Assembly (NCBI GenBank): GCA_022494885.1
Contig: JAGVSM010003418.1
Location: forward strand, 124,001 to 188,000
Direction of reading: 5' to 3'
DNA: 64,000 nt
DNA from: Micrasema longulum
Lineage: Eukaryota; Arthropoda; Insecta; Trichoptera; Brachycentridae
Of the stretch, positions 43,181 through 59,220 are shown one piece after another. Within the stretch, counting starts at the first letter, position 1. Each line of letters begins with the position of its first letter. The position numbers were made by a program, and so were the translations under genes. The notes beneath the pieces are model-generated. The model saw nothing but the letters and a program-made list of their open reading frames with translations, did not search any database and was not told the origin of the DNA.

Positions 43181-43975
43181 AATTGTTATCCAAATAAAGA
43201 GTAAAAAATAAACATTAAAAATAAGCAACCATTTTTAAAATATATTTATTTTTCATTACCTAATCTATCTAAAAGGAAACAGTGTAATAGTATTGATATT
43301 TGGTATTTACTTAAAAATTTGTAATTAATAAAAACAAAGTATTACTTCAAGATAAGTCAATTAAACAATAAAATAAAGTTTAAATAATAAAGGTACTTAG
43401 ATAACACATCAAAAACAATGTACCCGGTGTTAAATTATTTGTTCTTATAATTGAACGTAGTTATGTAGGAATCAGCCAGCCGTAGAAAAGTAAAACTGAG
43501 ATAATAGCACTTTTGTGAAAAGAGTGAATGATCAAATCTCCTTAACAGTTTGAATGTTTTTACTTTGACGAATAATAAATAATGCATACATTCGTTTTTT
43601 TCAATACAAACAATAATTAAATTACGCAGGTATTCGACCAGTTTAAACGATTTTTAAAATCTGATTGACCAAATAACCTAAGATGTGCATTTTGCAGAAA
43701 ACAGCCAGCCCTAATAAAACTCTTGATATTTGTTGAGCCATTATGTATTAAACATATTTTTGTATCTTTATATTAGGGTACATAATTGTAAATAATCACT
43801 TAATTAATTTGTTACAATAGTAATGTAATATTTAACTACGAGTTTAAGGAATTTTGGTGATTTTGAAAACAGAAAGATCTAATATTGAATGATACCTCAT
43901 TCAAACTTTAAATGTATGAGGTGACATTCTGTATTAAAACACGTTTTTTTTACTATATATATTTATATTTATAAA
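43181..43975. other. Intergenic, no gene seen
   Basis: AT-rich; nothing recognised. Confidence 0.4.
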
Positions 43976-43978
43976 ATC

Positions 43979-44245
43979 AGCCTCGTGGTGTAATGGTCAG
44001 TGCGTTTGCCTACCATGCGAGAGGTTTCATGTTTGATTCCCGACACGGTTAATGTGAAAATATTTATTTAAAAAGGTGTTTTCACACCAGAATATTTCAT
44101 AGTACCTGGACTGGTACCTGAAGCGTAAGACTGATAATCTTACCTTCAAATAACAAAAATGATCAAGAAACGCTGCGATTGGTGTACAAATGTAGCGCCC
44201 TATGCACCATTAGGTGCGGAAAGGGAATGATTATGACGATTTTTA
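43979..44245 (+). mobile_element. SINE family 2, reference full-length copy
   Basis: A box in 'cctcgtggtgtaatggtcag', B-box-like 'gtttgattccc', then 'gtgaaaatatttatttaaaa', 'catagtacctggactggtac', 'ctgaagcgtaagactgataa', 'tcttaccttcaaataacaaa', 'gctgcgattggtgtacaaat' and 3' 'caccattaggtgcggaaagg'. About 265 bp. The most complete copy of the commonest SINE in the window. Confidence 0.8.
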
Positions 44246-44869
44246 TATTATTGAATTTATAAAATCAAAATACTTGTGCAAATCATGTAAATTTATTTGA
44301 GAGAACTAGATTTCTGGAGGCTTTAATCTTCCCATCAGCATCCATACCGTAAATTTTTCTAGTGCTGTAGGTGTTCTCTGCAAACTGAGGAATGCTGTTT
44401 TTGTGATCAACATTATTTTCAGAAGGTGATTATTACAGTTTTTTTTGTATGAAAGCGGCCTGGCTGTTCTCAGCAGAACATAGCATAACTTTACAGCATC
44501 CGATAACTCCAATATCTATTTTTTTTTTAAATTGTGGACAGACTGCTTTCTGTATAACTGCGTTCAATTATCTCTCATGATTTTGTAGATAAAAAATGTC
44601 AAGAAATTATATAAACAGAATCAAAAGCTATTGATGACAATAAAATAAACAAAATATGTCCATATAGTCAATATATAGTACATACTACAAAAATAAATCA
44701 GTCAGGTTTTAAGAATGAATGTATTAAAGTAGGAAATACATATAAATCTAAACAAGTGAATTAAAATAATAAATTAACAACAATTGATTAAATAAAAAAG
44801 ATCAAAGCCTTGTTTATTTTTTTCATAAAATTTTTGATTTTAAAAACATTTTGTATTCTATTAAAAATT
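44246..44869. other. Intergenic, no gene supported
   Basis: A 68-codon minus frame at 44306-44512 (ELSDAVKLCYVLLRTARPLS..) sits in a slightly GC-richer stretch; no family recognised and I do not call it. Confidence 0.35.
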
Positions 44870-44879
44870 CGATATAAAT

Positions 44880-45215
44880 AATGATTTCTTACATGATGTA
44901 AAAATAAGAGCATTTGATTGTACTACCAAAGTTTCTCAAAAATGTATGAAAAAAAAAAAAGCAAACTACTTTAAAACGTCACAGGTTCAGGAGAACAACA
45001 AACAATAAATTATAGTGTTATGTCTTGTGATAGATTTCTAGGATAGGTTCTCCTTTTAAATGTCAGGGAAACTCACTGAATTGAACTCACGACGTCACGG
45101 GTGGTGTAATTTAAAATTTACAAAACTTTAAAAAATCATTGCGATGATAATATGATACGTATAAATAAAAATTTGCCTTAAATTTTGCAAAATTTAAAAA
45201 CCACTGAACATCTAA
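44880..45215 (+). mobile_element. Element B, diverged copy
   Basis: 'aaaataagagcatttgattg', 'aaactactttaaaacgtcac', 'tacaaaactttaaaaaatca' and 'ttgcgatgataatatgatac' follow the family order. Terminal repeats are degraded; the right end survives as 'accactgaacatct'. Confidence 0.6.
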
Positions 45216-45319
45216 AAAAAAATTTGGTATATTTTATTTACAGAATTTATTTAAAGTTCATTGTAACAAACACTGTCAGCTTTCAAATTGATAAACTTAT
45301 TATCTTACAATATATTGAT

Positions 45320-45557
45320 AGTGGGATGGCAAAAGGGTAATTATCGATTTATTATCTATCATTTTCTAAACCGTACCGGACAAGCAAATAATTATTTCCG
45401 TCACATAGCTTAAAGTGTGTAAAAAAAACATTTTGAAAAAAGCTCTGGAGAGATGTTATATCTTTTAGTCATATGAAAGAGCATCAGATTATAGCATGAT
45501 TTATGTGAAAATGTCTGTTAAAGGTGACAGATATACCTACACTTTTGCCATCACACT
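45320..45557. mobile_element. MITE with 25-bp TIRs
   Basis: Left 'agtgggatggcaaaagggta' and right 'acacttttgccatcacact' are imperfect inverted repeats around 190 bp of non-coding DNA. The CAGTGnGATGGCAAAA-type end would suit a hAT-like element, but no 8-bp target duplication is evident. Confidence 0.5.
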
Positions 45558-46461
45558 GCTAATTATGTTTATTAAATTAAATTAGCTTTTTTTTTTAAAT
45601 ATATATTTAGAACTTGCTTAAAATATCATTAAAAAGGACAGAAATTTGCTCCAAAACAAACAAGCCAACTATCAAAACTAAAAAAACAAACATTTCTAAG
45701 TTATGGCGAATATTAACATACGCATAAAAAATAAAGACATACTTAGAGATACCAGTAATCAATAAAATATATATTTTATGAATGGTTAGAATGTTTACAG
45801 ACATATGGGAGGCAATGCTACATCAATTCCTAAGTTGGGTACCTAAAGTTTGTTAAATTAGTCAATTTCTCAATTAAAATTTGGTTGTGCATAAAAATAT
45901 TTATAATTTTGATATGTGTAAATCATCTCTTCAGTTTAGTTTTATTTTGTTGATCTTCGAGTACTTTCACCTAAGCAGGCCTCTTCAAGAATGGCAAATA
46001 TTTTGGAATTACTTGTGTGTAAAATGTTGTCAACAAATTACTAATCTTGCCTGCTTAAGAAAAGCGCTTGACGGTCAATGATAAAATAACCAAGAAAGTA
46101 ATTAAGTACGGAGTTTTATCAAAAATAAATATCATTTATATGAAAATATTTTTTTTTAAAACACTGCAAAACTTTAGAACTTAAAATTAATTATTGTCAA
46201 AAAGAACATTGAGATTTCAACACACGGCATGGTGAATGATTTTGTAAAAGTTAAGTAGGTATCGAACATTAACAAAACAAAGGACTAGATTTCACAACTT
46301 AACAGATATTCTGAAATATTAATATTCAGAACAAAACGAATAGATACCAACTAAGTTGGAGAGTAATTTTTTTTTAAAACCTAGATACTTACAGCAAAGT
46401 TAACAATATTATAATTAAGTAGCAAGTATTTAATTTTACTTGTACTATCATTTAAAAATAA
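45558..46461. other. Intergenic, includes Angel copy 2 3' flank
   Basis: AT-rich. The part next to 46461 must hold the 3' UTR of the minus-strand Angel gene. No strong polyadenylation signal could be picked out of the A/T background. Confidence 0.35.
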
Positions 46462-47859
46462 TTATTCATTACCACAAGCAACACTCTGAAGAGGATCTTG
46501 TAGGAAGAACTTGGCAGCTAAACTGAGGTGGTCTGATCCATATTGGTAATTGGGTAAGGCTCCCATACTCTCACACTCACTAGCTGTAGGAAGACGGAAA
46601 CGTTGTTCAGCTCGCAGACAGCCACCGACTCCCGGGCTGAAGTAAATATAGTCTACAGTCAACCAATTATTTTGGTACGTAGTGGCTTCTACTTCTCCTG
46701 ACTCCTTCTTGTGATTATAAACAGACTTAAAATTCAAATTATGTTTTACCAATTGATAATTGAACAAATGCTTGTTTTCTTTCAAGTAAGATTTCTGGGT
46801 CCATTTTCTGACATATGGACTTTCTGATTTTTCCGAATGGTACAATGCTGGAGACTTTACATCACCGGTCAAGTTTTTATTACTTCTTTGAAGATGTACA
46901 TCAAGATGTTGACAAGAGTTAGTTATGGCAATGTGTTGTAAATTAGCGTAAAAGTGGGGTACATAAAATCCATTAGCAATTAGCGATGTTACAGGTTCTT
47001 TTGGTAAAGAATTTAGGTCTCCTGTCATTATAATCGGTAAGTGGTCAATGTGACTGCTGGAACCATCTTTAAGTGAAGAGAAATCGTCTATTTCTGCTAA
47101 AAACAATTGCATTTGGGCAAAACGCACATCAGTTCTATTAGGGTTATAAAGCAAATGTGTTGTGCACACCACAAACGGAGTGCAGGGAAAAGATTTAGGC
47201 AGGAGCTTGACCATAAGGCCTATATTGTCCCGGTCCAGTAAATTGACATCAGGTTGAAAAAACTCCACACTTCGATGATCTACAATATTGAACATAGATT
47301 CCTTAAAGAAAATTGCACAGCCATCAACCCGAGTACGGGTTTTCTGTTTATAAATACCTTTAAAGCCAAGAAGGTTCAACTCGTTTTGTATATCTTCTAA
47401 ATGTAAATTTTGGACTTCTTGTAAACAGATAATATCTGGATTCATAAACGTAATTTCATTCATAATTCTATTAAAACGATAATTCCATTCGAGTGTTTCG
47501 GATTTACAATATCTATAAAGATAGTCATGTTGTATTAACAGAATTTGAGCTAAAATGTTATAATTCATCACAACAAAGGGAAAGCCAATTCTAGTCTCTG
47601 TCGGAGTTTTGTTAACATTTTCCCAATAACGCATGTCAAAAGCAAATTTCTTCAAGCGTTCTGGGCTGTTGGGCGGGCTTTGTTTTTTGGCTAGAGTAAA
47701 GTCATTCATGGCAGATTCCTTAGTAACCGAATAGCGTGTGATGGTAGGTGACGCTTGTAGAGGTGAAATGTTAGACTGAGGGCTGCTACAGAGTGTAAAT
47801 TGCGTTCTCGGGTTTTCATCTGAATGATCACTATTTCCACTACATTGAAGATCATTCAT
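46462..47859 (-). CDS. angel: Angel-type nuclease, copy 2
   Basis: A 465-residue, single-exon EEP-superfamily protein of the Angel type. From the first in-frame ATG (47859) it has a Ser/Pro/Asn-rich leader (residues 1-70, likely disordered), then the linker FDMRYWENVN and the EEP domain: MNYNILAQ (Asn101), IICLQEVQ (Glu148), CTTHLLYN (His235), TGDLNS (Asp281/Asn283), TVDYIYFSP (Asp403) and YGSDHLSLAAKF (Asp443/His444). All metal- and phosphate-binding positions seen in the family are kept. The frame is open six codons further upstream with no ATG, and TTGCAG just before could be an intron acceptor, so a 5' exon may exist beyond 47872. It faces copy 1 tail-to-tail across 5.7 kb. Longer and with more typical Angel spacing, it is the better candidate for the ancestral gene. 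Confidence 0.9.
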   Translation of the reverse strand: MNDLQCSGNSDHSDENPRTQFTLCSSPQSNISPLQASPTITRYSVTKESAMNDFTLAKKQSPPNSPERLKKFAFDMRYWENVNKTPTETRIGFPFVVMNYNILAQILLIQHDYLYRYCKSETLEWNYRFNRIMNEITFMNPDIICLQEVQNLHLEDIQNELNLLGFKGIYKQKTRTRVDGCAIFFKESMFNIVDHRSVEFFQPDVNLLDRDNIGLMVKLLPKSFPCTPFVVCTTHLLYNPNRTDVRFAQMQLFLAEIDDFSSLKDGSSSHIDHLPIIMTGDLNSLPKEPVTSLIANGFYVPHFYANLQHIAITNSCQHLDVHLQRSNKNLTGDVKSPALYHSEKSESPYVRKWTQKSYLKENKHLFNYQLVKHNLNFKSVYNHKKESGEVEATTYQNNWLTVDYIYFSPGVGGCLRAEQRFRLPTASECESMGALPNYQYGSDHLSLAAKFFLQDPLQSVACGNE

Positions 47860-48688
47860 CGAAGCTCTCCTCTGCAATAGTCATTTGTAATACCCATTGG
47901 TTATGATATTTTTCACAGACTTATTGCTACTCAACATTTCAACCTAAAAATATTAAGTGAAGCATTAGTGAAGGCATAAATGAAATGAAATAAAACTTGT
48001 AAAAATAAGAAAAATTGATGTAAAAAAAGTTGACGCAAGATGCAAAATGAGAATATTACCTAATTTATTTATAACAACTAGCTCTTACAAGTTAAAAGAA
48101 TAATATTCAATAACAAAAATTACTGAAAACTGAAATGAGAAAGGAACAAATTTTATTCAATCTCCGAATTTTTCCACGGATTCCCACTAAATCTGACAAC
48201 TGACAATCGACAACAAAAATATAAAATAGAAATCTCTGATAAAAATTTGGAGAAAAAAAAACAGTTCATTACAAAGATTATCTCTGAAATATAAAAAAAA
48301 ACCCATACACCAAACACTATTTTATATTATATTTTTTGCATAGACCGATGTTACAAGCAAACCGCGATGATTGAGAATATAGTATCATGTTTGAAAAATT
48401 AAAGAAATATAAACAATATGAATATCACGGAAAAAATATATTGCCACACAATTTTTTTCTCGTGATGTAATGTATGATAATATAAATATAAATGTATATA
48501 TCATGATATAAATTAATTAAAACATAACAACATCTCTTGGAATCCATTTTGATAATTATAATGGTTTAACTGTGGATTTTTACACATAAATCATCGATGA
48601 TCAATTATGATTTACGATTATTATTTATTTATTTTCTGTAAAAAGAAATATTAGCTTTCTTAAAATTTAAACAATTATTAAAATTTTG
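47860..48688. other. 5' flank of Angel copy 2
   Basis: Contains the probable 5' leader and promoter of the minus-strand gene. Upstream ATGs on the minus strand (near 47924 and 47884) precede the chosen start, so a leader exon is possible. No TATA-like or initiator element stands out from the A/T background. Confidence 0.35.
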
Positions 48689-48802
48689 GTGGCCATTTTC
48701 AACGAGTTGTAAATAACTCACTAATAGAAGAAAAAACAAAGTTGGGGTAGAATGGAATTTAAACATCGGACTTCTGATCTCTGATTCGTGAGTCCCAACC
48801 CA
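48689..48802 (-). mobile_element. SINE family 3, headless copy
   Basis: Minus strand: 'gggactcacgaatcagagat', 'ccattctaccccaactttgt', 'tattagtgagttatttacaa' and 'ctcgttgaaaatggcc' match the family body and tail. Confidence 0.6.
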
Positions 48803-50054
48803 AAATACCCAACCTTAAATATAAAATTAAATTGAAAGACCGCTAATTTGATATTTTAGTTTAAATTAATCGCTTAAGTACCCACTGCGTACCAAAAGGC
48901 ATTAAAAATAATTTCGTATGAACTTAAAATGTAAAAAAACATGTTTTTTCTCTACTCATGTACATTGTTGCTTAACCATTATGATGGTTGAAGATATGAT
49001 GTAACATATGAGTCTAAAATATATAAATTTGAAACATATCCTAAAATATAAAACATGTCCTTTTTTTTAAATAATGAAAATATATTTTGTGACAACATGG
49101 CCAATTTTTGTAAGTATTTTTTATAAATTTAGGAAAATAAATTATAAAACAGTGCATATTTTACGATTTAAAGTTTTATTCCTCATTACGTATATTTAAA
49201 AACACGTCATATTTTGCTTGATGTAACACGACGTTACAGCATCATTTTTAGAATTATTTTTCAGCAGTAATATGGTTTAAGGAATTTTTTAACAGCTGTA
49301 GGTATTTCCTGCTGGGTTGAAAACAAGTATTTTTACAGCCCTTCGCATATTATGATAGTTAGCATAATAGTTCTAATAACCCCGTTTTTTAATGTACTTT
49401 TTGTTCAAAATGTAAGTACTTACCTTGATATATATATTTTTTGCATCGTAATTTATGCGTCGTCATATATTATTATCATTATTATTATAGCCATATTATA
49501 GCTTATTAAAAAAAACACCAATCCGTGAATTGAAATAATAAATGTTTTAATTTTTATTACAATTTTGTCCTTTCAACAGTTTTCAGAACAACTTCTTTAA
49601 AAAGATAGTATTTTGAACACAATCGCAGAACAAAAATGTTGCTACACTACGGGTTGTTATTAATTATAACTTTCTCATAGTAGGCGATACGGTTGGCTTT
49701 GCCATGCACTGGTGGATTTCTTAAAGCTGGCGCATTCGCAATACTTACACAAACGCATTGTATAGTATCTGTGAATAAGCTCATGGTATGACATCGCACG
49801 GCATACGCGTAATGAAAATAATATCTGTCTCTCTCGCGCTTAGACGAGCGTATGAGCGTGACATAGACAACTATTGCTTTGTTAGTTGGTAGTTGCCAAT
49901 GATATGGTAATAAAATATACACAGGATACTTCTGCGTTCGTCTAAATTTCACTGCGATTCTTAATAGTAAAAATATAATAATATGTATTCGATGTAAGAT
50001 ATATTTATTTATATCTTCATATTTTTTTCCATTATAAACTATAATTAATAATAA
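48803..50054. other. Intergenic, no gene supported
   Basis: A 101-codon minus frame at 49647-49952 lies in a somewhat GC-richer patch with 'ctctctcgcgcttagacgag'. I recognise no protein family, and the patch looks more like a dispersed non-coding repeat. Confidence 0.35.
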
Positions 50055-50160
50055 AAATAATGTGACCTCACTGGGGTTGCTCGTGCCGAGGACACTTAAC
50101 AGTATACTTTTAAAAAAATATTTTTACATTTGAGAATAAACAAAAAAGACTAACTTAGTA
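50055..50160 (-). mobile_element. LINE family 2 3' UTR, inverted copy
   Basis: 'aatgtgacctcactggggtt', 'gctcgtgccgaggacactta' and 'tttgagaataaacaaaaaag' are the reverse complement of about 3115-3230. Confidence 0.65.
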
Positions 50161-50639
50161 AACGGAATTAAAACTATGGATTAAAAACACTGGTTTATAA
50201 ATATATTTTTACGTTTAATCAAATCATGTAAAGGTCGACTATCTTGAGGTGGCGTTTTCGCAAAACGTACACAAAAACATTTTGAATGTACAGAATTTTG
50301 ATTTTTAAAATCTTGAAATTATATTAAATGTTTTAAAAAATCTCTTTTGGATTAAAGTGAAAAAAACAATCACTTGAGAAAACGTCATTTTTCATTTATT
50401 TTTAAACATGCATGTTTAGGATTTTTTGTTTTGTTCATTATAATGATAATTAATACAGTGTAATTAAAATGCACAGTACAAATTATATTGGAGAAAATAT
50501 GTATATACACTTATTGATAAACCATTAAGATGGCACATTTTGTTAAAATATAATATAACCTTTTTTTAAATCAACACCTTGTAGATTTTAAATGCATTTA
50601 TGTGAGTTTTGCTAGCGAGACAGATTTAGTTAAATAACC
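50161..50639. other. Intergenic, no gene seen
   Basis: AT-rich; nothing recognised. Confidence 0.4.
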
Positions 50640-50905
50640 AGTACTGCGGATGCCTCCTGAGAGCCTAAACCACGCTCGCCTACTTTATAAGGCATCAGGT
50701 TCTCGACGTCCTGGACGTCCACTGCTGACTGTTCGTCGGCAGTTCACATCAGAACTACGAGACGCAAACCTGACTTGGGAGGATGCACAGGAGCTGGCAT
50801 AAGACAGAGATACCTGAAGGATCTTCATGGCCATCATATGCTCTGACTAGGGAGCGGACATGGTATGATAATGATGAATTTTTGTGATTTTAATTGAATA
50901 AATAA
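50640..50905 (+). mobile_element. RTE-like LINE C-terminus
   Basis: Reads RMPPESLNHARLLYKASGSR, RPGRPLLTVRRQFTSELRDA and NLTWEDAQELA followed by a stop and DRDT. The order 'rMp..rl.....G.R..GRP...W...v..dL....l.W..A..lA.DR..WR' is the RTE-type end. An AATAA-rich tail follows. Internal stops mark it as dead. Confidence 0.7.
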
Positions 50906-51480
50906 TAATATCACGAAATAGATTTGTAGGTATGTCTATGGGTTCAATAAAACGAAGTTTATAAGGGTATAGATTATTATTAGACAATTATTATATTTTA
51001 GCTGAGCTAATTTTTTATATTTTATTATAATATAAGTAGTTAAAGAAAAGATAGTAATGCTTGCTTTCATTAAGCATTATTATCTATACATTATATTAGT
51101 TTCTCTACAAACGCACTGCAAAGGCATATTGTTTTGAAAAAAAAAACCTTGGCACGTATAGTCAATTCTAATGTTTAATAGAATGTATAAATGTCAAGTG
51201 CGTGTCAGTGATATGAATGGTCTGCTCAATTTGTACATTTCATTTTTTTTTCCTCTTATGGTTCCTCTTCCCAATGGAGGTTGGAAATCATCAATCAATG
51301 GAGCCAGTCGCGCAAGTTAAAAAAGTTATTTTCACCATGTAAATTTTGCGTTTTTTTTAAAAATTTGATTTGCAAATATTTTTTTTTTTTTGTAGCATAT
51401 TAAAGAATGGGTGTAGTATAATTATTGTGATGCGGAAAACATTGGTTGCGTTTAACGGAAATCTGTTCACTTACTTGAAC
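50906..51480. other. Intergenic, upstream of the hnRNP gene
   Basis: AT-rich, no gene; part of the distal promoter region of the hnRNP gene at most. Confidence 0.35.
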
Positions 51481-51702
51481 TCAGCAGTGGTAAAGCCGCG
51501 TTCAAAAAGTGCCACATCAACGCAACGGTGTCGTTTGGTTTACTTTTCATTTTCTAGATTTGTTCATTTCCGTTCTGTTCGGTGGCGAGTTAACAGCGTT
51601 CACTTCGAGACTCCTGGCTTGTGATATCACCGGGTGTTGCTCGTCGTGGCCTGTGACCCTTAAATATTATTTCAAAGTTTTCTTCATTATAATAATATCA
51701 TC
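51481..51702 (+). promoter_or_regulatory. 5' UTR and proximal promoter of hnRNP A gene
   Basis: GC content rises sharply from about 51490 to the start codon. The stretch 'ttcggtggcgagttaacagc' and 'gttcacttcgagactcctgg' looks like a leader. No TATA box is evident, as is common for housekeeping genes. The transcription start cannot be fixed from sequence. Confidence 0.4.
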
Positions 51703-55997
<4,295 letters not shown>

Positions 55998-56700
55998 GGA
56001 AAGACTTCGCGTAAGTATGACTCTTGCGTCATTATTGACTTAGCTGCTCATTATCATTTAAATTCCACCTTCATCGCCCGAGTTCCTCCTCGGGAACGGT
56101 TGCCGTGTTGTTGTATGTAGTGAGCGGCGCCGGTGAAGTAGAAGGGGGCGGTGCTTCTCCGCCCTCGCGCCGGGAGTGCTGGAACAGTGTAACTAACAGT
56201 TTTGTTATCTATAGGTCCCGTTCGCTCTAACTAGTGACTAGGCAGGCAGGCAGGCAGGCAGGCAGGCAGACAGATCCTTAGCAGAACTTAGTGGGAACAG
56301 AACAGTCAGCCACGCGACACCGCTAGACACGAGAAGAGAGTTGTAGGGAAACAGTGAATATGGACTCTATATTAGTGTTGTAATGTGATTTTATTGTATC
56401 GGTTGACTATAGATCCCTGTAATAGGTTTGACCATGTCCAAGAAGGTATATTGTAAGCGCAAGATAGATTGGTAACTTGACAAGTTTAGTACGTACTGTA
56501 GTGCAGTAGGTAGCGTGCTAGTGTGGAGTTATGCTGTACATCGCTACACACTAGATGCTAGTGTGACTCTAGGCTACATGGTACGATACCTCAGTGATAG
56601 TTCCACTCGAACACTAACTTGCGATTAGTTAAGTTCTTTTTAATATTGTTTTGTAAGATTGACCTAAGTGCATAGAATTTAATAAAACTCTTTATACAGA
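55998..56700 (+). other. hnRNP A gene 3' UTR with an intron
   Basis: Thirteen bases after the stop codon is a strong donor 'cgc|GTAAGTATG' (56011). A branch-like 'aactaac' at 56190-56196 and an acceptor 'ttatctatag|gtcccg' (intron end 56214) complete a 204-bp intron. The second part holds a (CAGG)n run (56241-56270) and the signal AATAAA at 56681-56686. The exon junction is only about 13 nt past the stop, so it should not trigger nonsense-mediated decay. Confidence 0.65.
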
Positions 56701-57595
56701 ATACATGCAGTTTATTGTCCGGATAGAGATGTACAAAGTAGATCTGATTTATAATAGATTAACCATAGAAATAACACCTTCTTGTGTCTAAAAATTATAT
56801 ATATTTATAACCCCTAGGTTTAGGTGTAGGTTAATAAAATAACAAGATTTGTCAGATGTATGTACCTACATATTGGTGTTTAAATAAAAGTATTCTTTCA
56901 AAAGATCTCGGGAAGGCCCCTTATAATGTTGATTGATTTAACTCCTATTTAATTAGTTGCTAAGATTTTAAGGCAGTTTCGGGGCATACAGGGTGAGTAG
57001 TGAGAAATGTCCCGCAAGGAAGGAAAACCAATTCATATTTAGATACTCAAATATACAAGTCTATGAAAGCATTTCTATTCAGTTAGGGACAAAGACAGAC
57101 TCCCAACGATTGTGCAATCAGCCTATATTTTCATCCCATTACTGAGGTCTATTTGGAGAGCTTAGTTGGAGAAGGCGATGATCATTATGCTTAGCATTAA
57201 AGACATAAATATTGGTGTTATCAAAATGTACTTGGGGATGCTGGAGTGAGTTGCTTCAAGAAACTGCTACAAATGGTAAGTGTTCCTGTGATCAGATCGA
57301 GTGGCATTGACATGGTTTATGGTAAGTAGCTACATATTTTATTTGTGAATGCTGTTTTTTTTGTTATTTTTTTTTAATTTGGTTTTTATCTTTCAATAAA
57401 ATAATGAAAATGAATATTTGTTTTTATTACAAATTATCTTAGCTGAATTCCATGTAAGAATAATGAAGCTCCTGTGTGGCCGTACGTCATATTGGTAACG
57501 AAAAGACTGAGCATAAGTTTGACTAAAAAAAATAAATAATAATAATAAATACAATAATATATAGAATAAATTTAAAAAAATATGTATTTGAAGAA
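56701..57595. other. Downstream intergenic
   Basis: AT-rich. Further AATAAA-type signals (56883) could serve a longer 3' UTR. No gene recognised. Confidence 0.35.
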
Positions 57596-58400
57596 TTTAA
57601 GAAATATATAAAAAAATAAACGTGTAGCTATCTGCACCCTCTTCTCTTCCGGTGGCTGGCGTCATTGACGAGCGAGTTTTAGAAGGGGCTCGTCTCGCTG
57701 GCCGACGCGTTGGCGGATAGTATTTGCAAACGCAGAGGTGGGCATCTGTTCTACATTCTACAGGCTTATTCCGCCACAATTTCGTTTCGTAAATGCGTTA
57801 GTGTATATCTGTCTCATTTTAATTGAATCAAAACCGTATTTCGCCCTCATTCACTATGCGACACGAATGAATTTACGAGACTAGTTTCAGCATGGGAACA
57901 CTGTTTGCAAACGTTAAGGACGTTAGCGCGACAGCGATGAACGCGTCCGCGTGTTTTTATGGGATTTTGACGTCCCACACGCTCGTAGTGTTCGCTGCCG
58001 TAGATTTCGTCTCGAATTGCGAACTCCTGGAACCTATGAGCATTCGAGCTTTGTGTTTTCCAGTGCCTTGTGAGTGGGTCATTGCCTAAGACCCCCTATC
58101 GGAGGATTAAAGAGGTTTAGCGTTTTGGGTTAACGATCATAGATGTCACTACCATACAAATCTTGTGGGCCGATTACCTAAGTCTGGAATCCAACCGCAA
58201 GGCGCATTCGTCGAAACTATTTTGCTGTCGCATTTCGGCATTTGCATTGAAATTGCCGATTTTAACACAATTCTTAGTATATGTGCATTAAGAGTAGTTT
58301 AATTATAGAAATAAAAGACCGGTGATCCTTACATCGGCAAATTTAGGAGAATCGGCGGCCGGTTTAATTGATTTCGCGACTCTTAAAACGTGGTGGGCTT
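57596..58400. promoter_or_regulatory. CpG-richer block, unidentified
   Basis: GC and CpG are well above background between about 57630 and 58090 and again at 58320-58400. Frames of 60-65 codons exist on both strands (plus 57892-58089, MGTLFANVKDVSATAMNASA..), without a known family. 'gtgagtggg' at 58070 could be a splice donor. It might be the 5' region of a gene further right or an older repeat. Confidence 0.25.
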
Positions 58401-58512
58401 TTGTCTGAAGGACCTTTTTACAAAGTAGTACTGGGTAAAAAACATGAGAAGTAGTATTATTTTAATAAGTATAAATACATATTATAAATGTGTTGGGCTC
58501 TTGTTTTATTGA

Positions 58513-58605
58513 ATGAGGAAGTTCAACCCTACGTGAAATTGGATATAAGAACATTTTCTTGTGCGTGGCAAAAATTAGAGCAGTAAATAATTGTACTTCA
58601 TGTCT
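58513..58605 (+). mobile_element. Element B, left-end copy
   Basis: 'gaatgaggaagttcaaccct', 'acgtgaaattggatataaga' and 'acattttcttgtgcgtggca' match the left 90 bp of the family. Confidence 0.65.
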
Positions 58606-59220
58606 ATTTCATTGGTATATTATTTTATTTTTAATGCATCCTTTCCTAAGCATATCTCAATAGTTGATAATGTATCGTCAAAAAATATTTCAATCAACTA
58701 ATTTCGCATATTTAGTCGATATGAAAAAATAAATTTTATTAATATTTAGTATAAGCTGAAGGTTATTTTGCTAACAAGAAAAAAAAACTATTTTTTGTTA
58801 AAACATCTAAAAGCTACTATAATCCTCAAAATAAGTGTTGGGAACATAAAAGTTAATTGGATACTATACGAAATGGTTGTATAAATGAATAGGTAGGCAG
58901 AATTACCCCCCCCCCCATTCAATGCCAAATTAATTCAATTAAAGATTAGCATAAATTTAACGGTTGTGCTTAACTAGGACATACAATTATTTTATGAAAT
59001 GGAAATTTTATACTAAATCTTCTTAAATTTATTTTCATACGGTGGAAAAAGATGAAATATTGTTTCACTATGGTAAATTTAAAAAAAAAAGTTTTTTTCA
59101 AAACAGAATTCTCGTTTTGGACAATAGTTAATTTGATCCAATTGATGCCGCCCGTCAATTAATAAATGCGTTTGTCGTGTCTTGGAGTCTATTATTGTAA
59201 TGGTATCTACGCAGGTCTAC
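58606..59220. other. Intergenic, no gene seen
   Basis: AT-rich; a (C)9 run at about 58906-58915. Confidence 0.4.

Noticed and set aside
47860..47877. Angel copy 2 starting at 47877
   Set aside because: That position is a TTG codon and not ATG; the first in-frame ATG is at 47859, although a 5' exon remains possible.
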